A DNA stretch of 35,609 bases from IMG/VR virus record IMGVR_UViG_3300049825_000947, positions 1 through 35,609 of that record. The stretch is one strand, 5' to 3'. This stretch comes from a virus. The notes beneath the pieces were generated by a model, which saw only the letters and a program-made list of their open reading frames with translations, had not been told where the DNA came from and ran no database searches. The translations under genes were made by a program, and so were the position numbers. Within the stretch, counting starts at the first letter, position 1. Every line of letters begins with the position of its first letter. Below, piece after piece: positions 6,552 to 14,381 of this stretch.

Positions 6552-9394
6552 AATAAATCGTCTTTTTCGTTTGTGTCAAAAATATCATGGTCATTGGTGG
6601 TTATCTCTTTATCTGGACTTTGGATGTATAGATATTCTTTGGTTACGCCATTGTCTTTTCGCATAATTCTACCATCGTATGTATTTTGCAAGGCTTTTGG
6701 ATTTAAAATGTAGCCTCTGTATTCTGCCCAGGCATTCAGTTTTTTCTTAAAAGCAGTTGATGTGGTCATGTTTAAACTCTTGTTTCCTTGCTTCATATGG
6801 TTCATCCAATCTTCTTTGGAGTGATAATCATCGAGTTGATTTATCAAAAAGTCATCTGCCCAATCTTTAAATGTTGGTCCCATAAAAGAAACCAAGTTTC
6901 TCATATGAATCATGTTTTCTGGTGGTTGCATTTTAACTGGGCAACTCAAATAAAATTGCAATGCTTGAGCACAGAAATTAAAATAAAGGTTCCATTGTTC
7001 ACAATCCCAATCGTCAAATAGTTTGTGGTTAAAATCATCTACTGGACTTTTGGGTTCTGCGTGTTGTTCGGTTTTTCCGTGATAATAATCTGAAAATGCC
7101 ACCATTAAGACCCTACCCAATGTTGAAGCATCAACATCTCTTAAAGTATAATTTGACGAAACAGCCATTTTTGGCGAATCCTTAAAAGGAATGGTAAATG
7201 GTTTGTTGTTTTTTGGATTTACATCAAAGTTCCCGGTAATGTGCGTAAATAAATTCCTGAATTTAAAATACTTGTCGGCATCATCAAACAATACATATTT
7301 GGTTATTTCGGATACGCCGTCCAAGAAATGTTTATCATCTAGCATTTGTGGATTCCTAGAGGCTTTTATAAATGATTTTTTCCAAATCTCTAGGCTTTCT
7401 GTATAAATTGATTTTCCTGTTCGTCCGTTGCTTTCGCTTTCATCCACGCCGTTATTCTCCATGGCATAAACCAGCCAAGCCTTGCTTTTGTCTTTATACT
7501 CATGCATTAAGTAGCCATACGCATAAATTTTATTTATTAAATGTTGTTTTTGTTCAAAAATTTCTTCCTCAGTTAAATTGGGCCCAGAAATATTGAATTT
7601 GTTGTCATTAAAATAGTCATCTTTTTTGCTTTGAGGCAACCCAGTAAAAGCGTCTTCTAGTTCTTTTTTCCAATGGATTCTACAGGTTTGTATTAGGTAA
7701 TTAAGAAATTCACAATTGTTGTTTTTCAACTCTATATCATAATTCCCTGACTCATCTTTTTTTATTTCAAATAAAGGTTCAACCAGGTTTACTTTTTTAA
7801 GGTCTAAATCATACCCAAACTTTCTTTTTATTTTTTTGTCCACCACATTGTCTTCCCAAACGCTTCTCGAAGTTTTGTCAAGTGGTTTCGTGATAATTCC
7901 TTCCGATGATATTTCCCAAATCTTGTTACTAAAAAATAAAAGCTGTGAATTTTGGGTATAATTTTTAAAATCCAAATCGATTGTTTTTAAGTTACTCAAC
8001 GAATTTTCACTCACCCGGGAGCTGTTATAAACCGTGTTTCTTAATTCATTGGAAACGCCGTACATAATATGATTACCCAGTTCGGCTTGTTTTGTCTCTA
8101 AAAACTGATTGATGTATTCTTTTACGTTCTGTGGCGTTACTTTTGTTACTAAATGATTTTCTCTTTTAATAAAAAGATAATCTTCTTTTTCACCTTTAGC
8201 CTCAAACTTATTGAATCCAGAAAGGCTTAAAAAATTATAAAGACGCACATTGTCTATGTAATATTTAACATCGTCTTTAGCTATAAAAGTGTTCCAAAAT
8301 TTTAAAGGCATGGCCAAATCAAATAGCCTTTTTACATTTTTGGTTATTGTATAAGAATTGGAGCCAAAAGATTTAACAAAATCTGTAAAATCCTTTTTAA
8401 AATGACCTCTAAAATCTTTTGTTTTGCTCAACCATTCCGGTAACCAGGCAATGGTTAAATCCAAATAATTTAATCCGTTTTGTATCGCTTTCTCTCTTCC
8501 TGTTTGGTCTATGTCTGGGCATAAAATAACCGCATGAGCCATTTTATTTAAATCTTTCCAAAGCTTTGGGCTCAAACCCTCCGTTTCAGAGTTTAGCCAA
8601 ATAACCAACTCTCCGCATGAAGCAATGTTTATAGAATCCCTATCGCCAGAGCCAATGACGATTCTGTCAAGTTTTGCCTCTTTGTTTGTGTTATCCTCTG
8701 TGCCAACTTCGGCTTCTTTTTGTAAATCATTGTATTTTTTCTCCACTATGTTTAAGCCAAAAACAAAGTCTTTTGGCTTTCCGTTTGGGTAAAAAAACCG
8801 ATAGGCTTTGTCTTGGTTTTTGGGTTGATAGATTTTTTGCCACAATTTTCCTTCCTTGTCTTTGTTTTCAAACATAAAAATAGGGTAGTGGTCTGTTGAT
8901 CTTATTTCTGTTACCTCATTGTTGCTTTTTTTAGCCATAAACTCTAGGCTAAAAAGATTGTACTTGTTGCATAAATCTTCGGTAACCAGTGGGCCTAGTA
9001 TTTTCAACTCTTCATCGGTAAAGTTTTTTGTTTTAAAATACCAATCGCCCTGTTCAAAAACATAATCTACTTCTGCCAGTTTTTTCTTTCTAATATCAGA
9101 TTTCAATACATGCTCTTTGTTTAAGAGTCCTAATTTGGCAGACAGATGTAAAATAGATTCACCATAAGTTAACCCTTCTTCAAAGGCTGTTACCATAATG
9201 GCGTTTCTTGGCACAGAATCAAATCCAAAATCAGTCACCACATAATTGCCATCTGCCAGTTTTTTTATAGAAGCCGAAGCGGTTCGTTCTTCTCTTAGTT
9301 TAAAGTTTTTACCCTCTTTGGCATTTGGATAATAATTTAAAATAATATCCAGCCCACCATTGGTTTGTTGTAGGATTTGTTCTGATAATTGCAT
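6548..9394 (-). CDS. Replicative primase-helicase with TOPRIM and SF3 helicase domains
   Basis: This 948-residue protein is the replication enzyme of the phage. Residues about 1-110 form an N-terminal region resembling CHC2-less phage primases. A TOPRIM-like core follows: VIGSGDRDS (about 246-254) and ILCPDIDQTGREKA (about 290-303), with the DxD metal site. The C-terminal part is a superfamily 3 helicase with Walker A GRTGKS (657-662), Walker B YVLFDDADK (700-708) and motif C KMAVSSNY (742-749). It should unwind and prime phage DNA, acting with the SSB-like protein downstream. It is the largest early gene; the ATG at 9394 follows the previous stop by 3 bp. Confidence 0.9.
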   Translation of the reverse strand: MQLSEQILQQTNGGLDIILNYYPNAKEGKNFKLREERTASASIKKLADGNYVVTDFGFDSVPRNAIMVTAFEEGLTYGESILHLSAKLGLLNKEHVLKSDIRKKKLAEVDYVFEQGDWYFKTKNFTDEELKILGPLVTEDLCNKYNLFSLEFMAKKSNNEVTEIRSTDHYPIFMFENKDKEGKLWQKIYQPKNQDKAYRFFYPNGKPKDFVFGLNIVEKKYNDLQKEAEVGTEDNTNKEAKLDRIVIGSGDRDSINIASCGELVIWLNSETEGLSPKLWKDLNKMAHAVILCPDIDQTGREKAIQNGLNYLDLTIAWLPEWLSKTKDFRGHFKKDFTDFVKSFGSNSYTITKNVKRLFDLAMPLKFWNTFIAKDDVKYYIDNVRLYNFLSLSGFNKFEAKGEKEDYLFIKRENHLVTKVTPQNVKEYINQFLETKQAELGNHIMYGVSNELRNTVYNSSRVSENSLSNLKTIDLDFKNYTQNSQLLFFSNKIWEISSEGIITKPLDKTSRSVWEDNVVDKKIKRKFGYDLDLKKVNLVEPLFEIKKDESGNYDIELKNNNCEFLNYLIQTCRIHWKKELEDAFTGLPQSKKDDYFNDNKFNISGPNLTEEEIFEQKQHLINKIYAYGYLMHEYKDKSKAWLVYAMENNGVDESESNGRTGKSIYTESLEIWKKSFIKASRNPQMLDDKHFLDGVSEITKYVLFDDADKYFKFRNLFTHITGNFDVNPKNNKPFTIPFKDSPKMAVSSNYTLRDVDASTLGRVLMVAFSDYYHGKTEQHAEPKSPVDDFNHKLFDDWDCEQWNLYFNFCAQALQFYLSCPVKMQPPENMIHMRNLVSFMGPTFKDWADDFLINQLDDYHSKEDWMNHMKQGNKSLNMTTSTAFKKKLNAWAEYRGYILNPKALQNTYDGRIMRKDNGVTKEYLYIQSPDKEITTNDHDIFDTNEKDDLF

Positions 9395-9397
9395 GGG

Positions 9398-9649
9398 TTA
9401 TTGTTCTATTAGAAATAGTTTTTTATTACCTATTTGAGCAATTGGCGTATGGTTGTCCGAAATGTTTGGGATACTTGCCTCGCAAGTCAAACAAATAAAA
9501 ACCTTTGCAATCTGCACATCTTCTTGTTTTAATGGATCCAACAAACCTAACATTGCATTGGCTTCAAGTATTTCTGTTAAAGAATGCTTGGGTTTTATTC
9601 TGTTTATAGATGCGGCAGTGAAGCCCATCATAATGCTTCTTTCGTCCAT
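9398..9649 (-). CDS. Hypothetical early protein (83 aa)
   Basis: This 83-residue protein begins MDERSIMMGFTAASINRIKP. It contains SLTEILEANAMLGLLDP, a likely helix pair, and a single CLTC (CxxC) that could bind metal or form a disulfide. It ends NKKLFLIEQ. No family is recognised. It lies between the small HTH protein and the primase-helicase in the early operon, 5 bp after the former and 3 bp before the latter. Confidence 0.65.
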   Translation of the reverse strand: MDERSIMMGFTAASINRIKPKHSLTEILEANAMLGLLDPLKQEDVQIAKVFICLTCEASIPNISDNHTPIAQIGNKKLFLIEQ

Positions 9650-9654
9650 AAAAA

Positions 9655-9867
9655 TTATTTTTGGGTTAATTGTTTCTTAAATTCTTTTCTGCTTTCAATC
9701 ACTTTTTCCATTGCCTCTAGCACATCTTCTTTGCCTCTCAAAAGACGATTGCGAACATTTTCCGTCGAAATACCTATGATTTCTGCAGCTAGAGCAAAAT
9801 CTCCTATTTGTTTATTTTTTTTAATAAATGCCAGTCTTTTATCAACCTTATTTTTCGTCACTCCCAT
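9655..9867 (-). CDS. Small helix-turn-helix protein (70 aa), possible Cro-like or early regulator
   Basis: Of 70 residues, about 21-45 read as a helix-turn-helix: IGDFALAAEIIGISTENVRN, with the A..IGIS.E.VRNRL pattern of a recognition helix. Both ends are strongly basic (MGVTKNKVDKR, RKEFKKQLTQK). It is the second gene of the early leftward operon, opposite the S24 repressor, so a Cro-like repressor, excisionase or early activator are all possible. DNA binding is well supported by the pattern; the target is not known. Confidence 0.7.
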   Translation of the reverse strand: MGVTKNKVDKRLAFIKKNKQIGDFALAAEIIGISTENVRNRLLRGKEDVLEAMEKVIESRKEFKKQLTQK

Positions 9868-9879
9868 TTTTATGAAATT

Positions 9880-10029
9880 TTAAATTGCAATTAATTTTGT
9901 CTGATGATACAAATCGTTCGGCTCCTCATAGGTTCTAACCGTGGCGTTATTTATAACTTCTAATACGGTTAATTTTTCGCCATATAAATTTTTAACAATA
10001 GAGCCTTTTCTAAATTTTTGAATATTCAT
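9880..10029 (-). CDS. Small hypothetical protein (49 aa), first gene of the early operon
   Basis: The ATG at 10029 opens a 49-residue frame (MNIQKFRKGSIVKNLYGE to TKLIAI) ending at TAA 9880. The short beta-rich pattern (GSIVKNLYGEKLTVLEVINN) is like small single-domain phage proteins with an SH3-like fold. It is the first gene after the early leftward promoter and occupies the place where Cro is found in lambda-like switches, but no helix-turn-helix is visible. The start lies about 45 nt from the promoter -7 box. Confidence 0.6.
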   Translation of the reverse strand: MNIQKFRKGSIVKNLYGEKLTVLEVINNATVRTYEEPNDLYHQTKLIAI

Positions 10030-10052
10030 TTATCTTTATTTTGTAGGTTTGT

Positions 10053-10105
10053 TATATCGTTATAACATTAGGACAAATATAACGATATATTTCGTTTAAA
10101 AACAA
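10053..10105 (-). promoter_or_regulatory. Early leftward promoter and repressor operator
   Basis: Read leftward, TTG (10103-10105) and TATATTTG (10074-10081) are spaced 21 nt apart and match the Bacteroidetes -33/-7 consensus. Two arms, TATATCGTTATA (10053-10064) and TATAACGATATA (10078-10089), form a perfect 12-bp inverted repeat with a 13-base spacer; the right arm overlaps the -7 box. The S24 repressor gene begins at 10112 in the opposite direction, so these arms are the likely repressor operators. A weaker rightward -7 (TATATTTC, 10086-10093) overlaps the same arm and would give repressor autoregulation. Confidence 0.75.
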
Positions 10106-10111
10106 ATAAAA

Positions 10112-10792
10112 ATGCAATATTTTTCGCTTTTCAAAAAAAATATTTTACAATATCTTGATTTTAAGAATATTAAAAAAAGTGAGTTTTATAGAAAAACTGG
10201 TATAACTAGAGGTGTTTTAGATCATAACACAGGATTAACTGAAGATAATGTTGTGAAATTTGTGGCAACTTACCCTGAAATTAGTCTTGACTGGCTTTTA
10301 ACAGGCAAGGGAGAGATGATAAAAAATGAAACGAAAGAATATGCGACTCATATGATTCCTTTTTATGATGTGGTTACTATTGGGGGGACTCAACAAACAG
10401 CAGACCTAGAGCCAACAGCATATCATACTGAATATATAAATACAGGCGATTGGTTTAGAGAGGCCACCTGTGCCATACGGCATTATAATAATAGTATGGT
10501 AGAATACCCAAGCGGTTGCATATTGGCATTAAGAGAAATAAAAGATTTCACTCTGATTATTTGGGGCAGAAACTATGTAATAGAAACAGAAGAGTTTAGA
10601 ATTACCAAAAAACTAGGCAAAGGAAAAAAAAATGACATTATAGCTTACAGTACTAATGAAGATATGTATAAAAATGGCATACAAATTCATCAACCAATTG
10701 AAATACCAATAGAGAAAATAAGAAGAATTTATTTAGTGATTGGTAAAGTAGAAAAAGAGGAAACGAGTAATATGGTATATGTTGGAAAATAA
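10112..10792 (+). CDS. CI-like phage repressor with N-terminal HTH and S24 peptidase-like domain
   Basis: This 226-residue protein has an N-terminal HTH-type domain (about 12-65: KKSEFYRKTGITRGVLDHN, then LDWLLTGKGEM) as in Bacteroidetes XRE/S24 repressors. Its C-terminal domain follows the LexA/CI pattern, with HYNNSMVEYPSG at about 124-135, where S128 takes the place of the nucleophile. The usual GDSM is changed to NNSM, and K166 or K167 may be the general base, so self-cleavage is uncertain. The protein should hold the lysogenic state by binding the inverted operator just upstream. It is divergent from the early operon and 12 bp before a second HTH-like gene. Confidence 0.9.
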   Translation: MQYFSLFKKNILQYLDFKNIKKSEFYRKTGITRGVLDHNTGLTEDNVVKFVATYPEISLDWLLTGKGEMIKNETKEYATHMIPFYDVVTIGGTQQTADLEPTAYHTEYINTGDWFREATCAIRHYNNSMVEYPSGCILALREIKDFTLIIWGRNYVIETEEFRITKKLGKGKKNDIIAYSTNEDMYKNGIQIHQPIEIPIEKIRRIYLVIGKVEKEETSNMVYVGK

Positions 10793-10804
10793 CAATCAAT
10801 TAAA

Positions 10805-11047
10805 ATGCTGGAATCTATACCAAAAGAAAAAATAAAATATCTTATAAATCATTGGTGTATCGAAAATAACAAGCCCTTTAATGTAAGGGCTTTTTCTTCA
10901 TATATTAATGATGACTATAGGCTTTGGCACAACTATATAAAAGGCAACACAAAAGTTGGTGCAAAAGCAATTTTTAGGCTCTCTACTCATTTTCCAAACT
11001 TGAATCTTAACTGGTTAATAAAATCAGAGGGCAATCCGTTTTTATAA
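10805..11047 (+). CDS. Half-size repressor-like DNA-binding protein (80 aa)
   Basis: This 80-residue protein resembles only the N-terminal part of the preceding repressor: FPNLNLNWLIKSEGNPF here matches the YPEISLDWLLTGKGEMI end of the repressor's HTH domain. The residues before it (NVRAFSSYINDDYRLWHNYIKGN) fit the HTH itself. No S24 domain follows. It is co-transcribed with the repressor 12 bp upstream. It may be a DNA-only competitor or a duplicated, shortened repressor. The relation is visible in the sequence; the function is inference. Confidence 0.7.
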   Translation: MLESIPKEKIKYLINHWCIENNKPFNVRAFSSYINDDYRLWHNYIKGNTKVGAKAIFRLSTHFPNLNLNWLIKSEGNPFL

Positions 11048-11369
11048 TCCCGTTTTTTAGAAAAAAAACTCAAAATTTAAAATTTCACGCAACCATGATT
11101 TATTCTATACCAATAATAGAGCCTGTTTTTAGCGTTTGTCCCGAGACAAATATGCGACAAAACAGGGTATTTTTAATTTTTAAATCATTTGATTTACAGT
11201 CGGTTAATTTTAATTTTTCACTAAAGGCGAATCCTGTTCCCGCTACAAAGTGTTTGTTTTGTGTTCATTTTCACTCGTTTACGTGGGTTTTCTTGAGAGC
11301 CTGCGACAAATTTGCGACAACTAAATGTTTGAGTGTTGTGATTATTTGTTTAACAATTAATCACACAAC
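11048..11369. other. Gene-free region with candidate attP (core 11226-11250)
   Basis: No credible gene lies in these 322 bp before the integrase. The core GGCGAATCCTGTTCCCGCTA, extended by CAAAG to 11250, looks like the T-loop, T-stem and acceptor end of a tRNA gene, the usual target of tyrosine integrases. TGCGACAAA-type repeats flank it at 11153-11161, 11302-11310 and 11313-11321 and could be integrase arm sites. TTTGTC-ccga-GACAAA (11135-11150) is a small inverted repeat. GTTGTGATTA (11335-11344) is imperfectly inverted as TAATCACACAAC (11358-11369), directly before the integrase ATG. The tRNA likeness is by eye. Confidence 0.55.
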
Positions 11370-12554
11370 ATGACAACTAATTTCACTACTACAGAGAAAA
11401 AAAACTCTGTCAATTTATTTATTGATTATAAGCCCGCTGAAATTCAAAAAGGCAACAAAAATCAATGGTACATCGTTTATTACTGCAATAATCCATTTGC
11501 CCAAAAACTCCAAAGAGTAAGACACAGAGTGTCTAAAATAGAGCCAATAAGGGAAAGGGAACGATATGCCAAAAAAATCTGTTTAGAGATTAACGAAAAA
11601 CTATTGAGAGGGTGGAATCCTTTCTTAGAGGCCAAAAACATTAAAAGACTATCAACCCTAGTCGAAGTTATTGATGCTTATGTTAAAAGTAAAGAACGGG
11701 ACAAAAAATCTGATTCCATTCGACAAGACACATTAAGGTCATACACTTCTTTTGCTAATCTTTTTAAAAACTGGCTCACAAAAAACAATTATATAAATTA
11801 TTATACGACTCAATTTGATAGAAAACTAGTCGCAAATTACTTGGACTATATTTATGTTGAAAAAGAATTGAGTGCAAGAACGCATAACAATCATTTAAGC
11901 TGGATAAAAAATTTTGGCAAACATTTAGTAGGTAAAAGTTATATCAGCGTAAATCCTGTTGACGATAATTTTAAAAATATGAGAGTTGGCCAAAAGCAAA
12001 GGGAATGCATTAAAGAAGACGCACTTTTAGACCTATCGAATCACGTTAAAAAATTTAATTTAAATTATTGGTTGCTTTGCCAATTCACCTTTTCACTTTT
12101 TATTAGAAGAACCGAAATAACAAAACTTAAGGTTGAGAACGTATTTTTGAAAGAAGGTTATATTTTAATTTCTAGTAACATTTCAAAAAATAGAAAGGCA
12201 GAACCCGTAACAATAGCCAATGAACTAATTCCGTTTATCGTTGATCATATTAAATACGCCAGAAATGACGACTACATTTTCTCGGCAAACAATTTTGAAT
12301 CGGGTCCAACAATTTTAAAACCTAAAAAAATATCAGATTTCTGGTTAAAGTTAAAAAAAGAACTCAAACTACCTAAGTCTTACCAGTTTTATTCACTGAA
12401 AGACACGGGTATAACAAAGCTTCTAAACGATGGACTTCCTTCCATAAAAGTTAGAGACCAGGCTCGACATAGCCATTTGTCTACAACCGAGAAGTACACC
12501 TCTAGAAATAAAGGAAGGGATAGTGCAATAGCACTAAGGAGTAAATTATTCTAA
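11370..12554 (+). CDS. int: Tyrosine-type site-specific integrase
   Basis: This 394-residue protein is a phage integrase of the Bacteroidetes type. Residues about 10-90 form an Arm-binding domain (NQWYIVYYCNNPFA), about 95-200 a SAM-like core-binding domain, and the rest the catalytic domain. FIRRTEITKLK carries catalytic R246/R247 and K273 or K276 follows in SKNRK. Box II has YSLKDTG (342-347), replacing the classical HxxR, and ARHSHLSTTEKYT carries H367/H369 and nucleophile Y376. The Lys substitution in box II is seen in many Bacteroidetes integrases. It starts right after the candidate attP and converges, with 9 bp overlap, on the leftward tail gene. Confidence 0.92.
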   Translation: MTTNFTTTEKKNSVNLFIDYKPAEIQKGNKNQWYIVYYCNNPFAQKLQRVRHRVSKIEPIRERERYAKKICLEINEKLLRGWNPFLEAKNIKRLSTLVEVIDAYVKSKERDKKSDSIRQDTLRSYTSFANLFKNWLTKNNYINYYTTQFDRKLVANYLDYIYVEKELSARTHNNHLSWIKNFGKHLVGKSYISVNPVDDNFKNMRVGQKQRECIKEDALLDLSNHVKKFNLNYWLLCQFTFSLFIRRTEITKLKVENVFLKEGYILISSNISKNRKAEPVTIANELIPFIVDHIKYARNDDYIFSANNFESGPTILKPKKISDFWLKLKKELKLPKSYQFYSLKDTGITKLLNDGLPSIKVRDQARHSHLSTTEKYTSRNKGRDSAIALRSKLF

Positions 12555-14381
12555 AGCCAAGCAAGTCAAAGTAACTCTATTCAATGTACTATTGATTTGA
12601 GATTTATTTGCTTCTTTCACGATTAGGTGTTTCCCATAAGCATAAACAATTGATTCTGATTTTATGTCGATGGTTTTTTCTATCGTTGCAATGAAATCCA
12701 TTTTATACTCCTCGGAAGATATAATCATTGTCAACCAATCTTTGTGATAGGTATTATAAATAGAGGCAATGGAAATATCTTTGTTTACACAAGCATTCGT
12801 TCCGTTGGTCAATCCTTCATAAAAAACCAATCTCAATTTAGATGTGCTATCGTCAATCCTAAATGCTGTCGCAAAATTATTTTTCACACTTCTAGGCAAT
12901 GGCAAAAAATCTAATTCTTCGGCAATGGTATTGTCGTCTTTTACAAATCCTGTGGTTCTTTCTCCGTTTTTATCCACATAAATTTGATTAAAGAAAAAAT
13001 CTTTATTTACCTCTTGATCCGAAAACGAAAAAAGATAACTTTTGTTTTTATTGAACGAAATTTCAGGAAGGCTATTTTGCCATTTGGTTATGTTTATTGC
13101 ACTCGATTTGTCGATGTTATTCATCACATAATTCATCCAAATTTCTTTTGAGTTGCTTGTAACCAATGGATTAAATACAAATTTTTTCCATTTTTTGATG
13201 ATTTTAATTAAGTCTAAAAATGTAATGTCTGGAACATAATTAGATAATTTAATTTGTTTAGGATTCTCAACTATATCCAAAGCCGTTCCGTTGGAATCAT
13301 GCAATCTAATTGGATTGCCCGAAAGATTAGATTTTTGGTCGTTCGACACCTTATCTTCTATTCTCAATCTTATTTTCTTGCCAACATCTTCAGGGTTAAT
13401 TTTTTGCACAAAGTTTATTGAAACTATATAAAACCCACTACTTGATTGAATTTGTTGATTGCTTGTTTTTTTGTAATAAATGTAATCCTGCCCTAAAAAT
13501 AGTTCAATTAAACTATACGCATTCTCGTCAGAACTCAACTTAATTTCGCCAGTTATTCTATATTCGCCTGGTCGGTCAATAAGAATTTCTTTTTGATAAA
13601 ACCCAATCGTTGTTTCTATATTATTGAATGGGTTTTTATACACTGCGGTCGATTGATATTCGGGACCATTAATACTTAAATCTAACTCTTGTGAATCCGC
13701 TAAATTAATAAAATCAACCGCCGAATCAATGTAAGCACAATTTATTTCCTCGTCGGTCAGTATATCTCCTTTTAGCTCAAAGCCCAAATTTCCAAAACCC
13801 TTTTGCAACACATGAATCAATTTGGGTAGTGGTTGCATAATATTTTGATTGTCTGGAATAATGTTTGGGTAAGTTCCTTGGTGTTGATTTTGAACAAAAA
13901 TGCCACCACTCATTCTATTTACAACCCCTTGAAAGCCAACCAAAGAATCAAATTTTTTGGTGATGATGGCTGGATAATTATACGGATGCATGGTGTCGTT
14001 TATTTTTTGGTTTGCGTCAACATACATGTCGGGGCAAGGAGCAGAATATAACGGCAATTCAGATAATTTGGTGTCGAATTTTGAAATCAATGATTTTCCA
14101 ATTTCTATAACCAATTCAACATTGTCTCGAATTGAAATAATTTCTAACGAGGCTTCAATCGGCACATCGCCATCTCGAAATAACCAACCCTCAAAACCTG
14201 TCTCCATTGCCGTTGAATTGTTTTCTAAATTGATTTCTTTTGGCATCAAACTTTTAGAAATGGTAAAAGGATAAGAAGATTCTGTGACCAAATCATCAAA
14301 GAACAAATCGGATTGGTCTATAAAGTCCAATTTATGTGCCGACAAATCCAGCACAAAATCATTATGGGTAAATACGATCAT
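12546..14381 (-). CDS. Tail-tip / baseplate-like structural protein (611 aa)
   Basis: This 611-residue protein begins MIVFTHNDFVLDL and contains SSYPFTISKSL (about 36-46), a pattern seen in N-terminal regions of Bacteroidetes phage tail proteins. The rest is beta-rich with lectin-like stretches (GEYRITGEIKL, SGFYIVSINF). It is the last gene of the leftward tail operon (after tape measure and the 739-residue protein) and overlaps its neighbour by 20 bp. In siphophages the genes after the tape measure code for distal-tail and tail-tip proteins. No enzymatic motif is seen. The exact role is inferred from order. Confidence 0.75.
   Translation of the reverse strand: MIVFTHNDFVLDLSAHKLDFIDQSDLFFDDLVTESSYPFTISKSLMPKEINLENNSTAMETGFEGWLFRDGDVPIEASLEIISIRDNVELVIEIGKSLISKFDTKLSELPLYSAPCPDMYVDANQKINDTMHPYNYPAIITKKFDSLVGFQGVVNRMSGGIFVQNQHQGTYPNIIPDNQNIMQPLPKLIHVLQKGFGNLGFELKGDILTDEEINCAYIDSAVDFINLADSQELDLSINGPEYQSTAVYKNPFNNIETTIGFYQKEILIDRPGEYRITGEIKLSSDENAYSLIELFLGQDYIYYKKTSNQQIQSSSGFYIVSINFVQKINPEDVGKKIRLRIEDKVSNDQKSNLSGNPIRLHDSNGTALDIVENPKQIKLSNYVPDITFLDLIKIIKKWKKFVFNPLVTSNSKEIWMNYVMNNIDKSSAINITKWQNSLPEISFNKNKSYLFSFSDQEVNKDFFFNQIYVDKNGERTTGFVKDDNTIAEELDFLPLPRSVKNNFATAFRIDDSTSKLRLVFYEGLTNGTNACVNKDISIASIYNTYHKDWLTMIISSEEYKMDFIATIEKTIDIKSESIVYAYGKHLIVKEANKSQINSTLNRVTLTCLALE

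Noticed and set aside
11226-11250. tRNA gene
   Set aside because: Only the 3' end resembles a tRNA; no D-arm, anticodon arm or 5' acceptor is found upstream. It is interpreted as an attP core.
11095-11373. Rightward open frame of 92 residues before the integrase
   Set aside because: Its composition is unlike the neighbouring proteins, it overlaps the candidate attP repeats, and it has no recognisable motif. It ends inside the integrase start region.
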